NCBI GenBank assembly: GCA_017437965.1
Contig: JAFRWN010000143.1
Location: forward strand, 1-64,000
From: Lachnospiraceae bacterium
GTDB taxonomy: Bacteria; Bacillota; Clostridia; Lachnospirales; Lachnospiraceae
DNA length: 64,000 bases
Reading direction: 5' to 3'
The notes beneath the pieces were generated by a model. The model had not been told where the DNA came from. It did no database searches and worked only from the letters and a program-made list of their open reading frames with translations. This document shows positions 53,118 to 62,031 of the stretch, one piece after another (position 1 is the first letter of the stretch; every line of letters starts with the position of its first letter). The translations under genes were made by a program, and so were the position numbers.

Positions 53118-54244
53118 TCAACCAGTACCTTTTCCAGTCTGCCCGCCGTGATCAGCATCCAGTCACAGTGAACATGATCAATGCTGTTACGCAGTGCTAT
53201 ATCCTCGGCATTGACTCCCGACTTTCCGAGAATCACTACCTTGTCTCCGACGGAAATATCATCATTTCCTGTAATGTCAATGCAAAGATTATCCATACAG
53301 GCCTCTTCCGCAAGTGTAAACATCCTGTCCTTTATCAATACCTGTACATCAGGCTGTGAAAGAAGCAGCGGACAGTCCGCATAACCTATCATCACGCGTG
53401 CGATTTTTCTTGTACCGTCGGTAACATTCTGTGCCTCATAGCTAAGAGGCACCTCATTGTCAACATCACGTATTGAAAAAATAGTTCCGCATATTTTCAT
53501 GACAGACATAATTTTACCGTTATCCATGGAAGGCATACCGTAGAGTGCAGAACCTGTTCTCGCCATATCATAGGAATATTCGGGATACCTGAAAATCAGG
53601 GAAGAATTCTGAACATGAATGGTAAGGCGCTTACGGTATGCGGGATTTATCTTTTTCACAAGGCTGTCAAAAGCCTCAAGCTCACGCTTTGTCTCGGCAC
53701 TTCCCTCATCGTAGGAGGAATAAATATGACCATAAAGACCGCAGACATCAATATTCGGATCATTAAAGATCTCATTCTCATACTTCAGATAGTCAGCATG
53801 GCAAAGACCCATGCCCGAGTCCCACTCATCAATCCTTATATGAACCCTCAGCTTTATTCCATATTCCTCAGCCAGCTTCGAAAAACTACGGAACTGATCC
53901 ATATTCCATATGGAAAAAACAGCCGATTTGTAGGAAATACGGCCATCCACAAGCGGAGCACGCAGTTCTTCCGCCATACAATGACCAAGCAAAAGAAGAT
54001 CACTTACGTCCGTAGTTTCTGCGAACAAAGTAATCATTTCACTGATCGTACCGCAGGCAAACATGTCGGCAAGGCGGTTTTCAGCCATATACTGCTTGAC
54101 TCTGGTCATACCAAGTCCATATGCATCGCCCTTAAGTATGACACAGATTTTCGTGCCGGGTTTCAATGTCGACCGCATGACAGCTATATTGTGTTTAAGG
54201 GCTCCTGTACTGACCTCGGCCCATGAAGATTTTCTGATATTCAT
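53114..54244 (-). CDS. Alanine racemase paralogue
   Basis: This 376-aa fold-III PLP enzyme carries the cofactor lysine at about residue 38 (LKGDAYGLGMT), RIDEWDSGMG, IHVQNSSLIFRYP, ARTGSALYGMP, the Tyr region PLSYEAQN, IGYADCPLLL, and CMDNLCIDITG. These are the landmarks of alanine/serine racemases, slightly off the standard forms (VVKADAYGHG, CMDQ). The start directly abuts the upstream stop (TAA then ATG). In this operon, next to a sensor phosphatase and a transporter, it may make a D-amino acid used as a signal or wall precursor. The housekeeping Alr is presumably elsewhere. Confidence 0.85.
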   Translation of the reverse strand: MNIRKSSWAEVSTGALKHNIAVMRSTLKPGTKICVILKGDAYGLGMTRVKQYMAENRLADMFACGTISEMITLFAETTDVSDLLLLGHCMAEELRAPLVDGRISYKSAVFSIWNMDQFRSFSKLAEEYGIKLRVHIRIDEWDSGMGLCHADYLKYENEIFNDPNIDVCGLYGHIYSSYDEGSAETKRELEAFDSLVKKINPAYRKRLTIHVQNSSLIFRYPEYSYDMARTGSALYGMPSMDNGKIMSVMKICGTIFSIRDVDNEVPLSYEAQNVTDGTRKIARVMIGYADCPLLLSQPDVQVLIKDRMFTLAEEACMDNLCIDITGNDDISVGDKVVILGKSGVNAEDIALRNSIDHVHCDWMLITAGRLEKVLVE

Positions 54245-55684
54245 TTACAGTACATTTCCCGGAAAGCTTTTCCTGAGCTCCCGTCCCAAAGTTTCGTACC
54301 ATCCATCCGGTCTTTCATCCGGATGGGTAAGATCCATATACATTTCGCTGAGTCCGATAAGATGTGCATCCCTTATGTTTGTACCTCTTATCATTCCTCT
54401 GATTGTTTCATATTCCGGTTTTTTCATCCAGAATTCCACGGGGCCGGCCGTATTTGCATAGTCTTCATTACCGTAAAGTGCAAACATCGGTCCGCAGACA
54501 TATGCGGAGCAGTCATACTTTCCGACTGCAAGCGCCTCATCCTTCATTCCGAGCTTTTCAAGGAGATTTGCAAAGCTTCTCTGCCATTCAGGAAGATATT
54601 CCGTCTGGAAAACTCCTCCCATCCATGTGATCCCCCGCTCAAAAAAACAGGTACATGCAATAAGGAAAAAGCCCGGTATCAGTTTTCCCTCTGTAAGAAG
54701 CTCCGAAATACTATCGGGATCAGCGGCAAAAGATAACTCATTTCCTTCCCAGTCGGTACCGACTAGCCTTCTATCATTAGTCAGGCGAAGGTTTACCTTT
54801 CTTCCCTTTTTATCCGGAGTCTTGAAAAGTATATCGGTAATCGGGGCACCGTCACTTAATTTTTCCTCCTGCATGAGAGCAACTGCCCTCTCATCCGAAA
54901 AAAGTTTTGCAAGCGGAGTCTTTCTTTCCCGTATTTCCTTTGCAATAAGCGGCACATTCAACCTCTCCGCCTCAAGAAACACAAGTATCGGTCCGTTTTT
55001 CCCAAATAGTTTTTCGGAAAGAACCGCACCGATTTTTGTAACCTGGTCTTCAAAAGCTTTTGCAGACAGAACCTCATCCGATTCGTAAACTGCTTTTACA
55101 AGCTCCGAAATTTCTTTTTTATCATTTTCAGGGAATTCACTGTCTCTTAGTATTGTCCTGAAACGCCCTATCATTTCCCCATCAATTGCCTGGGCACTGT
55201 AAGCCGTCTTGGCAGCCGGACGCGAAGAAAAGAAGGGAAGCTTTTCCTTCCGGCTTTTCGTTGTCTGAACGCAGATTCCTCTGGCATATGTCGAATTGTC
55301 AAGCTCGACCTGTCCGCCGGACATTATCGGAATCATTCCGGTTTTATTTCCAAGACTGTTTATGATTTCGCCATACAGAAGATCCGACTGAAAGGTCTGG
55401 GAACAGAATATGCCTCCGTGATGGTCTGCGGTAAGAACAGTTCCAAGTCTTACGGCATCCGCCACGCTTTTTGCCTTTTCGCTTCCCAGACGCTTACCAG
55501 CGAACTCTTCCACACGCGCATAAAAATCCTCAGGATCCACAAGTGGAACAAGCTCCCGGTTTTTTCTGACCTTTTCGGCCTGCCGGAAAATGAACTCGTC
55601 CAGTGTAATTTCACTGTCAGCAAGGCATTTTCTCATTGTCCCGCTTCGTTCACAGCAGATTTTCAATAAATCCTCTGCAATCAT
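54245..55684 (-). CDS. 479-aa protein of unknown family
   Basis: I do not recognise this protein. It is soluble by eye, with no signal peptide or membrane helix. Possible functional marks are TADHHGGIFCSQTFQSDLL (about 93-112), MSGGQVELDNSTYARG (about 122-137), EDQVTKIGAVLSEKLFG, and an aromatic-rich C-terminal stretch with TCFFERGITWMGGVFQTEYL (about 376-395). The histidine pair, conserved-looking glycines and Asn suggest an enzyme or a nucleotide/metal-binding fold, but that is only inference. It overlaps the upstream phosphatase stop by four bases (ATGA) and abuts the racemase start, so it belongs to the five-gene system. Confidence 0.7.
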   Translation of the reverse strand: MIAEDLLKICCERSGTMRKCLADSEITLDEFIFRQAEKVRKNRELVPLVDPEDFYARVEEFAGKRLGSEKAKSVADAVRLGTVLTADHHGGIFCSQTFQSDLLYGEIINSLGNKTGMIPIMSGGQVELDNSTYARGICVQTTKSRKEKLPFFSSRPAAKTAYSAQAIDGEMIGRFRTILRDSEFPENDKKEISELVKAVYESDEVLSAKAFEDQVTKIGAVLSEKLFGKNGPILVFLEAERLNVPLIAKEIRERKTPLAKLFSDERAVALMQEEKLSDGAPITDILFKTPDKKGRKVNLRLTNDRRLVGTDWEGNELSFAADPDSISELLTEGKLIPGFFLIACTCFFERGITWMGGVFQTEYLPEWQRSFANLLEKLGMKDEALAVGKYDCSAYVCGPMFALYGNEDYANTAGPVEFWMKKPEYETIRGMIRGTNIRDAHLIGLSEMYMDLTHPDERPDGWYETLGRELRKSFPGNVL

Positions 55685-57498
55685 ACAAACTTGTCCCTGT
55701 CGTTTCCGTAATATATCATTCCGAGCATTGTAATATCGTCAAACTGAGGAGCCTCACCGACAAATCCGTCGATTTCCTTTGTGATCTCAGGCAAAAGCGC
55801 ACCCGGCTTAAGCCCTGCATAACGGTTCAGTGCTTCATTCAGTCTTTCCTCACCGAAGAGCTGCTCATCCTTATTGGTAGCTTCCGTCACACCGTCGGTA
55901 TATACGAAAATGCTGTCTCCCGGTTCAAGATCAAACTCAGTCTGCCTGAAGGTCATACCCTCCATAACAGCAACTGCAGGAGAATGCTTGGTACGTATCA
56001 TCTCATAATTTCCGTTTTTCCTTCGGATAGCAGGTCTCTCATGTCCGGCATTTACCTCAAGCGCATGTCCGGTCTTAAGATCGATAAGGGCAATCCAAAC
56101 CGTTACAAAAAGCTCTGCATCATTGCCTTCGCAAAGCTGCTCATTAACATGCTCGAGTGCCTCGGAAGGAGTCTCGCCCATCTGCAGACGGTTCTTTATC
56201 AGGGTCTTGGCAATAACCATGAAAAGTGCCGCCGGAACACCCTTGCCGGAAACATCCGCGATTACAAGTGCAAGATGATCCTGGTCAACCATGAAGAAAT
56301 CATAGAAATCACCTCCGACTTCCTTGGCCGGATCCATGGTGGCAAAAATCTCATATTTTTCTTCCTCAGGGAAGCCCGGGAAGACTCTCGGAAGCATATC
56401 CGCCTGAATCTGGGTCGCAACATTGAGCTCGGCACTGATCTTTTCCTTCTCGGCCGTCACATGCTGCAGATTCTTCATATAGTCATCAAGACTTGTGATC
56501 ATCTCGGAGAATTTATCGCTCAACGTACTGATTTCATCATTTCTGCCGCCGCGCTTTTTGATCTCCTCCGCCATTGCAGGGTCTTTATTTTCCGAATATT
56601 TTTCAACATCATCCTGGAGTCCTTCGATACGCCAGAGGATAAATCTTCTGATACATGCGAACAGAACCATTGTAGCAACCACGAAAATAAACGCTGTTAC
56701 GATGCCCTGTCGGATGACAGAAAAAACTATTACATCGGTAACGCTGACGACATCCTTGTCCACGCAGAGCATTCCGACCAGTTTACCTTTGCTTCTGACC
56801 GGATAGCAGTACGTATACATGAATCCATATTTGTTGTCCACGCTGTCGGCCTTAAGAAGGGACTTGCCCTCCTCCCAGGTCTTCCACATGTACTTATGTT
56901 CCTTGGGATCCTCATATACCTTATCGCCTATAACAAGAAATTCACTGTCTTTATCATTATCCGGAATGGTTGTTGACGGATCGATCATATAAACAACGGT
57001 ATTTTCCTCTCCCGGCACAGGGCAGATAAAATATGCATAACTCAAGTCAAACTCACGAATGATATCCGCAAATACCGACATCCAGTACGAAAGCCTGTAG
57101 GTCGCATAGTATATTTTTCCGTCCTCATCCAGTTTCGAAAAGCTGAAATCCTGGGTTTCATACATTTCCGGATAATTGACTCTCATATAAGAATAAAACG
57201 AAATTTCAGTATATTTTAAGTCTCTACGGAAACTGGGTAAAATCTGGATTTTTTCTCTGTTGTCAATAAACCATTCGACAAATTCGCGAAAATCCGGTTC
57301 TTCACTGATTATCCTGTCCGTAAAGTGCTTTGATATCTGATCCAGGTTTTCAAGACACTGCTCATTATAGGATTTTCTCTGATTCAGATAGGTCACATAG
57401 CCGTTGATGAAGATGGTAACAATTGCCACTATGACAAAAAGTATGCCAAACTGTAATGCAAGGCTTCGTTTTTTCTTTTTTTTGATTTTTTCTTTCAT
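55681..57498 (-). CDS. Membrane SpoIIE/RsbU-type PP2C serine phosphatase with extracytoplasmic sensor
   Basis: This 605-aa protein has two membrane helices (about 12-34 and 258-285) flanking a long outside domain, then a HAMP-like segment and a short coiled coil (AEKEKISAELNVATQIQADML). The PP2C/SpoIIE domain is at about 375-605: VGGDFYDFFMVD (about 393), IADVSGKGVPAALFM, YTDGVTEATN and QFDDITMLGM. The Asp residues of these boxes bind the two metal ions. Such enzymes often dephosphorylate anti-anti-sigma factors in response to an outside signal, but none is encoded nearby. It is the first gene of the five-gene operon, ribosome site AAGGGG before the ATG. Confidence 0.9.
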   Translation of the reverse strand: MKEKIKKKKKRSLALQFGILFVIVAIVTIFINGYVTYLNQRKSYNEQCLENLDQISKHFTDRIISEEPDFREFVEWFIDNREKIQILPSFRRDLKYTEISFYSYMRVNYPEMYETQDFSFSKLDEDGKIYYATYRLSYWMSVFADIIREFDLSYAYFICPVPGEENTVVYMIDPSTTIPDNDKDSEFLVIGDKVYEDPKEHKYMWKTWEEGKSLLKADSVDNKYGFMYTYCYPVRSKGKLVGMLCVDKDVVSVTDVIVFSVIRQGIVTAFIFVVATMVLFACIRRFILWRIEGLQDDVEKYSENKDPAMAEEIKKRGGRNDEISTLSDKFSEMITSLDDYMKNLQHVTAEKEKISAELNVATQIQADMLPRVFPGFPEEEKYEIFATMDPAKEVGGDFYDFFMVDQDHLALVIADVSGKGVPAALFMVIAKTLIKNRLQMGETPSEALEHVNEQLCEGNDAELFVTVWIALIDLKTGHALEVNAGHERPAIRRKNGNYEMIRTKHSPAVAVMEGMTFRQTEFDLEPGDSIFVYTDGVTEATNKDEQLFGEERLNEALNRYAGLKPGALLPEITKEIDGFVGEAPQFDDITMLGMIYYGNDRDKFV

Positions 57499-57574
57499 TT
57501 TTTCCCCTTTTTACCGGATTATTATCCCTAACCTTGTAATTTAATGGGTATTAAAAAAAACAAATACTCTTTTT

Positions 57575-57603
57575 ATTATACTATCTGTGGCAAATCAAGT
57601 CAA
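57575..57603 (-). promoter_or_regulatory. Strong promoter of the five-gene phosphatase operon
   Basis: Minus strand -35 TTGACT (57598-57603), spacer 17, -10 TATAAT (57575-57580); 11 of 12 consensus bases. It lies just after the birA stop and gives a leader of about 70 bases. Confidence 0.78.
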
Positions 57604-57612
57604 GAAAACAAT

Positions 57613-58467
57613 TTACGACAGGCGTATGCTGATCTCGCCTGAACTTAGTTTTTCAATTGTTTCGTCGGGATATTTTACAATAAGGCGGCATTCATCATCC
57701 ACATCCATGGCAAAAGCCCTTTTTTCGCCCTCCGGAGACAGAACCCGTATCTCTCTTCCGATGGCCAGGCTTTTCTCCTTGTACCTTCTGCTGTAGTCTG
57801 AATTATCACGCCCATCGTAACATTCAAAGAAATGATTGATAAAAGAGGCCGCAAGCATATTTCTGCCGTCCTCCTTTTTATCATCAAAAACAGCACCGGC
57901 AATTTTCTCTATCTCTTCCGGGAAACCATCTTCCGGAGCATAGGCATTGATTCCGATGCCGAGCACTGCATATTCTATTTTATTATGTACGCCAAAAGCC
58001 GCCTCGGTAAGTATTCCCATGGTTTTTCTGCCGTCGATAAAAATATCGTTGACCCATTTGATCATGGCATTCTTCCCGCAGACCTCCTCTACGGCATCGC
58101 AGGCCGCAACCGCTGCCATTGTGGTAACTTTAAGAGCCTCGGCAGGCTTCATATCTTCGGGTCTTAAAAGTATACTCATGTATATGCCTGTTCCCTCAGG
58201 CGAAAAAAAACTCCGTCCCATGCGTCCGCGACCGCCCGTCTGCCTGTCGGCAATAATGATAGTTCCCTCCGCTGCGCCCTCCGAAGCCATCTTTTTCAAA
58301 AGCGTGTTTGTGGATTCGGTTTCGGAAAGGACCGTAAGGGAAGGCATGATTTTTTTCATGGATTGAGGTAATAAATATTTTTCAATTCCATTTTTTGATA
58401 ATATGTCGATATTTCTTTTTTCTTTTCCTGATTCCTGTGCTTCATGCAAATTCATATGTTTGCCCAT
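57613..58467 (-). CDS. birA: Biotin--[acetyl-CoA carboxylase] ligase
   Basis: This protein is 284 aa from the ATG at 58467 (MGKHMNLHEAQ), chosen because AAAGG lies before it. A longer frame to 58584 would overlap the upstream tyrosine phosphatase gene and has no clear ribosome site. The ligase core is clear: ESTNTLLKKM, the biotinyl-AMP loop QTGGRGRMGRSFFSPEG, KWVNDIFIDGRKTMGILTE, and GIGINA. A C-terminal SH3-like barrel follows. The N-terminal ~45 residues are charged and show no winged helix, so this seems a ligase only, not a bifunctional repressor. Confidence 0.88.
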   Translation of the reverse strand: MGKHMNLHEAQESGKEKRNIDILSKNGIEKYLLPQSMKKIMPSLTVLSETESTNTLLKKMASEGAAEGTIIIADRQTGGRGRMGRSFFSPEGTGIYMSILLRPEDMKPAEALKVTTMAAVAACDAVEEVCGKNAMIKWVNDIFIDGRKTMGILTEAAFGVHNKIEYAVLGIGINAYAPEDGFPEEIEKIAGAVFDDKKEDGRNMLAASFINHFFECYDGRDNSDYSRRYKEKSLAIGREIRVLSPEGEKRAFAMDVDDECRLIVKYPDETIEKLSSGEISIRLS

Positions 58468-58528
58468 CCTTGCCTTTCCCTTTTCAGCTAGATTCTTTAA
58501 TTTCCCGTCATAATCCGCTCTTTTTTTC

Positions 58529-59035
58529 TCATGAACCGAGTATTTTTTCAAGAAAGCACCTGCATCCAAGCTCAATATCCTCATAGGCCTGCCTGAAATC
58601 GCCCGTGTACCAAGGGTCGCTCACATCTCGGTTTACGCCGGCAAAATCCAGCATTTTGAATATCTTACCTTCGGAACGCATATGCCCGGTCATGTTTTCG
58701 ATGTTCCTCATGTTCATGGAATCCATCCCGATCAGGTAATCATAGTAAGCATAATCACTTTTACGAAGCTGAACGGCCCTCTTCGCCGAGAAATCGGTAT
58801 ATGCAGTCTTTCCGATTCCGTGCCTCTTAAGCTCATCCCTCGCAGGCGGATAGACCGGATTCCCCCGTCCGCCCCAGATTTCCTCGGTACTTGTGGCCGC
58901 CGAGGCCACCTCGAACATATCCATTAGACCTTTTTTCTCAAGCATATCTTTAAAAACAAACTCCGCCATGGGCGATCTGCAAATATTTCCATGGCAGACA
59001 AATAGGATTTTCACTTTCTTCGCGTTTCCTTCCAT
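58529..59035 (-). CDS. Low-molecular-weight protein tyrosine phosphatase
   Basis: This 168-aa protein has the signature P-loop FVCHGNICRSPMAE (about residues 12-25) with the nucleophilic cysteine and arginine, and the general acid in the DPWYTGDF loop (about 137). Targets in Firmicutes include tyrosine kinases of polysaccharide systems or arginine phosphate; none is encoded here. The start at 59035 follows a weak ribosome site. A GTG seven codons later is an alternative. Confidence 0.9.
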   Translation of the reverse strand: MEGNAKKVKILFVCHGNICRSPMAEFVFKDMLEKKGLMDMFEVASAATSTEEIWGGRGNPVYPPARDELKRHGIGKTAYTDFSAKRAVQLRKSDYAYYDYLIGMDSMNMRNIENMTGHMRSEGKIFKMLDFAGVNRDVSDPWYTGDFRQAYEDIELGCRCFLEKILGS

Positions 59036-59140
59036 CCACTGCTTGTCAGCACCCTAGTAAGCTCCAGCATATCGTTTCTGTTAATCATTACAAACTCTAC
59101 AGTAAAATGCTCTTACTGTCTTCCTCTCGGTTTTTATTTC

Positions 59141-59177
59141 TGAGATGTTCCGGATAATTCTTTATCCTTGTATCTCA
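59141..59177 (-). other. Nested perfect inverted repeat after the flavodoxin gene
   Basis: TGAGAT/ATCTCA enclose GGATAA/TTATCC around a four-base loop, giving two stacked six-pair stems with small bulges. It lies six bases after the flavodoxin stop on the minus strand. There is no U run after it, so it is a weak terminator candidate or an mRNA-stabilising hairpin. Confidence 0.4.
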
Positions 59178-59182
59178 TCGTT

Positions 59183-59653
59183 TCATAATAATTCCTTAAG
59201 CTCTTTAAGCCAGCCTTTAAGGTCATCCGGTGTCTTTATAAGCCTCTCGCTTACAAACTCAGCCCCTTTAACATAAGGCGCAAGTTTTTCTGCGGATTTT
59301 CCTATCCCGCTTCCGCCGGAGGTGGCAAACAATGCTATCTTCTTTCCCGTCCAGTCATAGCCCTTGCAGAAGGTATTCACCACATTCGGTGCTCCCATAT
59401 ACCAGATGGGAAATCCAAGAAGAATTACATCGTATTCAGAAAAGTTTTCAACACTGCCCTCTATCGGCACATCCTTCTTTCCGATTTTTTCCTTGTTGCA
59501 TCTTGCAACCGGATTCATCCACATAATGTCAGCCTTTGTATAAGGCTCAACCGGCTTTATCTCAAACAGATCCCAATCCATGTGCTTTGCAGCAGCCTTT
59601 GCCACCTTTGCCGTTGTTCCTTCAGCCGAAAAATACGCAACCAATACTTTCAT
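59183..59653 (-). CDS. Flavodoxin
   Basis: This 156-aa protein has the flavodoxin FMN phosphate loop at the start (YFSAEGTTAKVAK, 7-19), the PIWYMGAPNVVNTF loop near 82-95 and ATSGGSGIGKS near 110. It carries single electrons or serves as an NAD(P)H-dependent quinone/flavin partner. It starts 25 bases after the GH127 stop with no terminator between, so it may be co-transcribed with GH127 although the two functions are unrelated. Confidence 0.88.
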   Translation of the reverse strand: MKVLVAYFSAEGTTAKVAKAAAKHMDWDLFEIKPVEPYTKADIMWMNPVARCNKEKIGKKDVPIEGSVENFSEYDVILLGFPIWYMGAPNVVNTFCKGYDWTGKKIALFATSGGSGIGKSAEKLAPYVKGAEFVSERLIKTPDDLKGWLKELKELL

Positions 59654-59678
59654 AATGCACCTTCTTTCTTTTATTTGT

Positions 59679-61583
59679 TTATTTCATCACCGGCAGCCAG
59701 ACTCTCATCTGGTTTATGCCGCGGTTACCCCAGCAATAATACGGGATTGCCCTTGCTTTATATGGCTTTATCTCCGGGAAGATTATACTGTAGGGATCTC
59801 CCTTTGAAAACTGTTTTCCCGCCTCAACGTCTATTGCGTATGTACTGTATTTTTCAATGTTTATGCTCTCATATACGGTTTTTCCGTCTTTTGCAAGAAC
59901 CAGGTCGCTGACGTAGCCATCATTGTCCGCTCCCTCAAAGCAGTATACAAGAGGGCCTCTTTTAAGGCATGCCTGCCCCGTAAGCCTGGGAATCTTGGGA
60001 TTTGCGAATACATAATAGGGCTCATCGTCAAAGCTCAGATCAATTTCATCCGCCCCGTCAATCTCAAAATATGCATAGCCGTCTTTGATTTCCGGCTTAA
60101 AGCTTTCACCGTTTCTTTTTATGATGTTGTTCCTGCTCCAGCCCGGGATTCTCACGGCAAACTTTCCTTTCCCGCTTACCCTGTACTTTACGCCAAGTTC
60201 ATAAGGATAACCTGTCTCGCATACAAGGTTCAGTCCGCACAGGCTCTTTACTTCTCCTGCAGCAAACAGATGACAGAAAAGAGTATCGGCATTTTCACCG
60301 TAGGCATACTTTCCGAAAGATTCTATCACCCTTGCCACGTTCGGAGGACAGCAGGCACAACCGTACCACTTAGGCCTTTCCGGCAGGTCATGTCTGTAAA
60401 CCGCAGCCACTCCCGAGATTCCCGGATTCACCTCAAGCGGGTTTACATAGAAAAAGCGTTTTCCGTCAAGCTGCATTCCCGCCAGCACCGTATTGTAAAA
60501 AGCATTTTCCATCACGTCGGCATATTCCGATTTCACTTCATTTTCAAGCATGCGCGATGCAAAAAACATCAGTCCGCAGGATGCACAGGTCTCGGCATAT
60601 GCGGAATCTGAAGGCAGATCGTAATCCACACTGAAAGCCTCACCGTGTACTGTAGAACCGATTCCTCCGGTCACATACATTCTTCTTTTAGTAATGCTGT
60701 CCCACAAAGTTCTGCACGCCTTATAAAGCTCTGCGTCGGACTTTTCGGAAGCATAGTCAGCCATGCCAGTGTAAAGATACACAGCACGTACCGCATGCCC
60801 GGTTGCATCCTTCTGCTCCCTTACCGGACGGTCGGACTGCTGATATGCTCCGTCAGAAGCATCGTTGCCCCAAACCTGCCAGTTTCGCCTTTCTTTTTCC
60901 TTCCTGTAAAAGTCGGCATCGACACCCCTTGTATTAATGAAATGTCCGGCAAGCTCAAGATATTTTTTCTTTCCTGTCAGCCTGTACATTTTCATCAGAG
61001 CGAGCTCTGCCTCGGGATGTCCCGGATAGCCTCCGTTGCCCTCCGTGATAAAATGCTTATATATATGATCCGCCAGCTTCTCACATACATCAAGAAGCTT
61101 TCTCTTGCCCGTAGCCTCGTAGTAAGCGCATCCCGCCTCAAAAAAATGACCGGCGCAGTAAAGCTCGTGTGCCTCCAGAAGATTGGTCCACCTTTTTTCT
61201 CTGTCCTTTATGGTAAAATAAGTGTCAAGATAACCGTCCTCATCCTGAGCTCCGGCGATCACATCTATAAAATCATCTACCTTCTTTTCAAGCAGGTCGT
61301 CTTTCTCGGCCGCAAGGGCATACGCTGCGGCTTCTATCCATTTTGCAGCATCGCTGTCCTGAAAAACCATACCGTAAAAGCCGTCCGCCGTATCCTCCCC
61401 TCGCAAAGCTCTTCCGGCATTTACAAAATTTGCGTATACGTGGCTTTTCTCGGTATCGGGCAGCTCATCCTTTAAAATACTGTACTGATAGGGGATCACA
61501 GTCTCTTTGACCAGCCTTCTGTAATCTCCGATAAAGCCCGAAGGCTTATATGCTTTTACATCTATCTGCTTCTGAATTTTCAA
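59679..61583 (-). CDS. GH127 beta-L-arabinofuranosidase
   Basis: This 634-aa protein is the usual length of GH127. Marks: YANFVNAGRALRGED, FQDSDAAKWIEAAAYALA, LDTYFTIKDRE, GIGSTVHGEAFSVDYDLPSD, AETCASCGLMFFASRML, and WYGCACCPPNVARVIES. The Glu and cysteines in these last two segments form the zinc site whose cysteine is the nucleophile in known GH127 enzymes. No signal peptide is seen, so it works inside the cell on imported arabino-oligosaccharides. The start is a TTG at 61583 with AAAGGAG eight bases in front. A TATAAT lies at 61642-61647 with only a weak -35. Confidence 0.9.
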   Translation of the reverse strand: MKIQKQIDVKAYKPSGFIGDYRRLVKETVIPYQYSILKDELPDTEKSHVYANFVNAGRALRGEDTADGFYGMVFQDSDAAKWIEAAAYALAAEKDDLLEKKVDDFIDVIAGAQDEDGYLDTYFTIKDREKRWTNLLEAHELYCAGHFFEAGCAYYEATGKRKLLDVCEKLADHIYKHFITEGNGGYPGHPEAELALMKMYRLTGKKKYLELAGHFINTRGVDADFYRKEKERRNWQVWGNDASDGAYQQSDRPVREQKDATGHAVRAVYLYTGMADYASEKSDAELYKACRTLWDSITKRRMYVTGGIGSTVHGEAFSVDYDLPSDSAYAETCASCGLMFFASRMLENEVKSEYADVMENAFYNTVLAGMQLDGKRFFYVNPLEVNPGISGVAAVYRHDLPERPKWYGCACCPPNVARVIESFGKYAYGENADTLFCHLFAAGEVKSLCGLNLVCETGYPYELGVKYRVSGKGKFAVRIPGWSRNNIIKRNGESFKPEIKDGYAYFEIDGADEIDLSFDDEPYYVFANPKIPRLTGQACLKRGPLVYCFEGADNDGYVSDLVLAKDGKTVYESINIEKYSTYAIDVEAGKQFSKGDPYSIIFPEIKPYKARAIPYYCWGNRGINQMRVWLPVMK

Positions 61584-61746
61584 ACCGTTTTCTCCTTTCG
61601 GTCAGGTGCCATGATGCCGGCATTTTTTTATCAATACAATTATTATAATCGTTACCGCGTGTTTTGTATATTTCTTTTTTTGATATTTTGTCTTTGATGT
61701 TTTTAAATCGGCTATTTACCGGTGAGTACTTTCAAGGAGAAAAACC

Positions 61747-61927
61747 ATGACAGACTATGAAAAAGAAGCAATCCATGACAGCTCGGACTTTGTCCTTCTT
61801 GCGGATATGGTACCCGGAATCATCCAGGAGATCAGATATTTTTCAACGTATAATTTCATCGGAGAACGGATCCTTCCCTTCGACCTATTTTGTTTTTCCT
61901 GTCACCTCCGAAGTACTGAAACGTTAA
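61747..61927 (+). pseudogene. Deleted relic of a VanX-like D-Ala-D-Ala dipeptidase
   Basis: The first ~43 codons (from ATG 61747, with AAGGAG in front) read MTDYEKEAIHDSSDF, LLADMVPGIIQEIRYFSTYNFIGERI, which matches the N-terminus of VanX/DdpX-type M15D dipeptidases. At about 61876 the frame shifts. In the next frame the reading is STYFVFPVTSEVLKR followed by a stop at 61925-61927, which looks like the C-terminal end of the same family. Everything between, including the SxHxxGxAxD zinc site and the EWWH motif, is missing. I infer an internal deletion of about 130-150 codons with frameshift. The intact ribosome site suggests a recent event. Confidence 0.65.
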
Positions 61928-62031
61928 CGTAAATCACGGTACAAGGCTCGTATAAAAAACATGAAGGTAATCGATATCTACAGCCGGTATTATGAGGCTG
62001 AATGCAGCTATAACGGCATAGTCAGTATTGA

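Noticed and set aside
55636..56976. 446-codon open frame on the plus strand
   Set aside because: It is antisense to the SpoIIE phosphatase, has a Cys/His-rich random composition and no start signals.
59036..59182. tRNA or small RNA gene between the tyrosine phosphatase and flavodoxin
   Set aside because: No cloverleaf, no conserved TPsiC-like sequence; only the hairpins noted.
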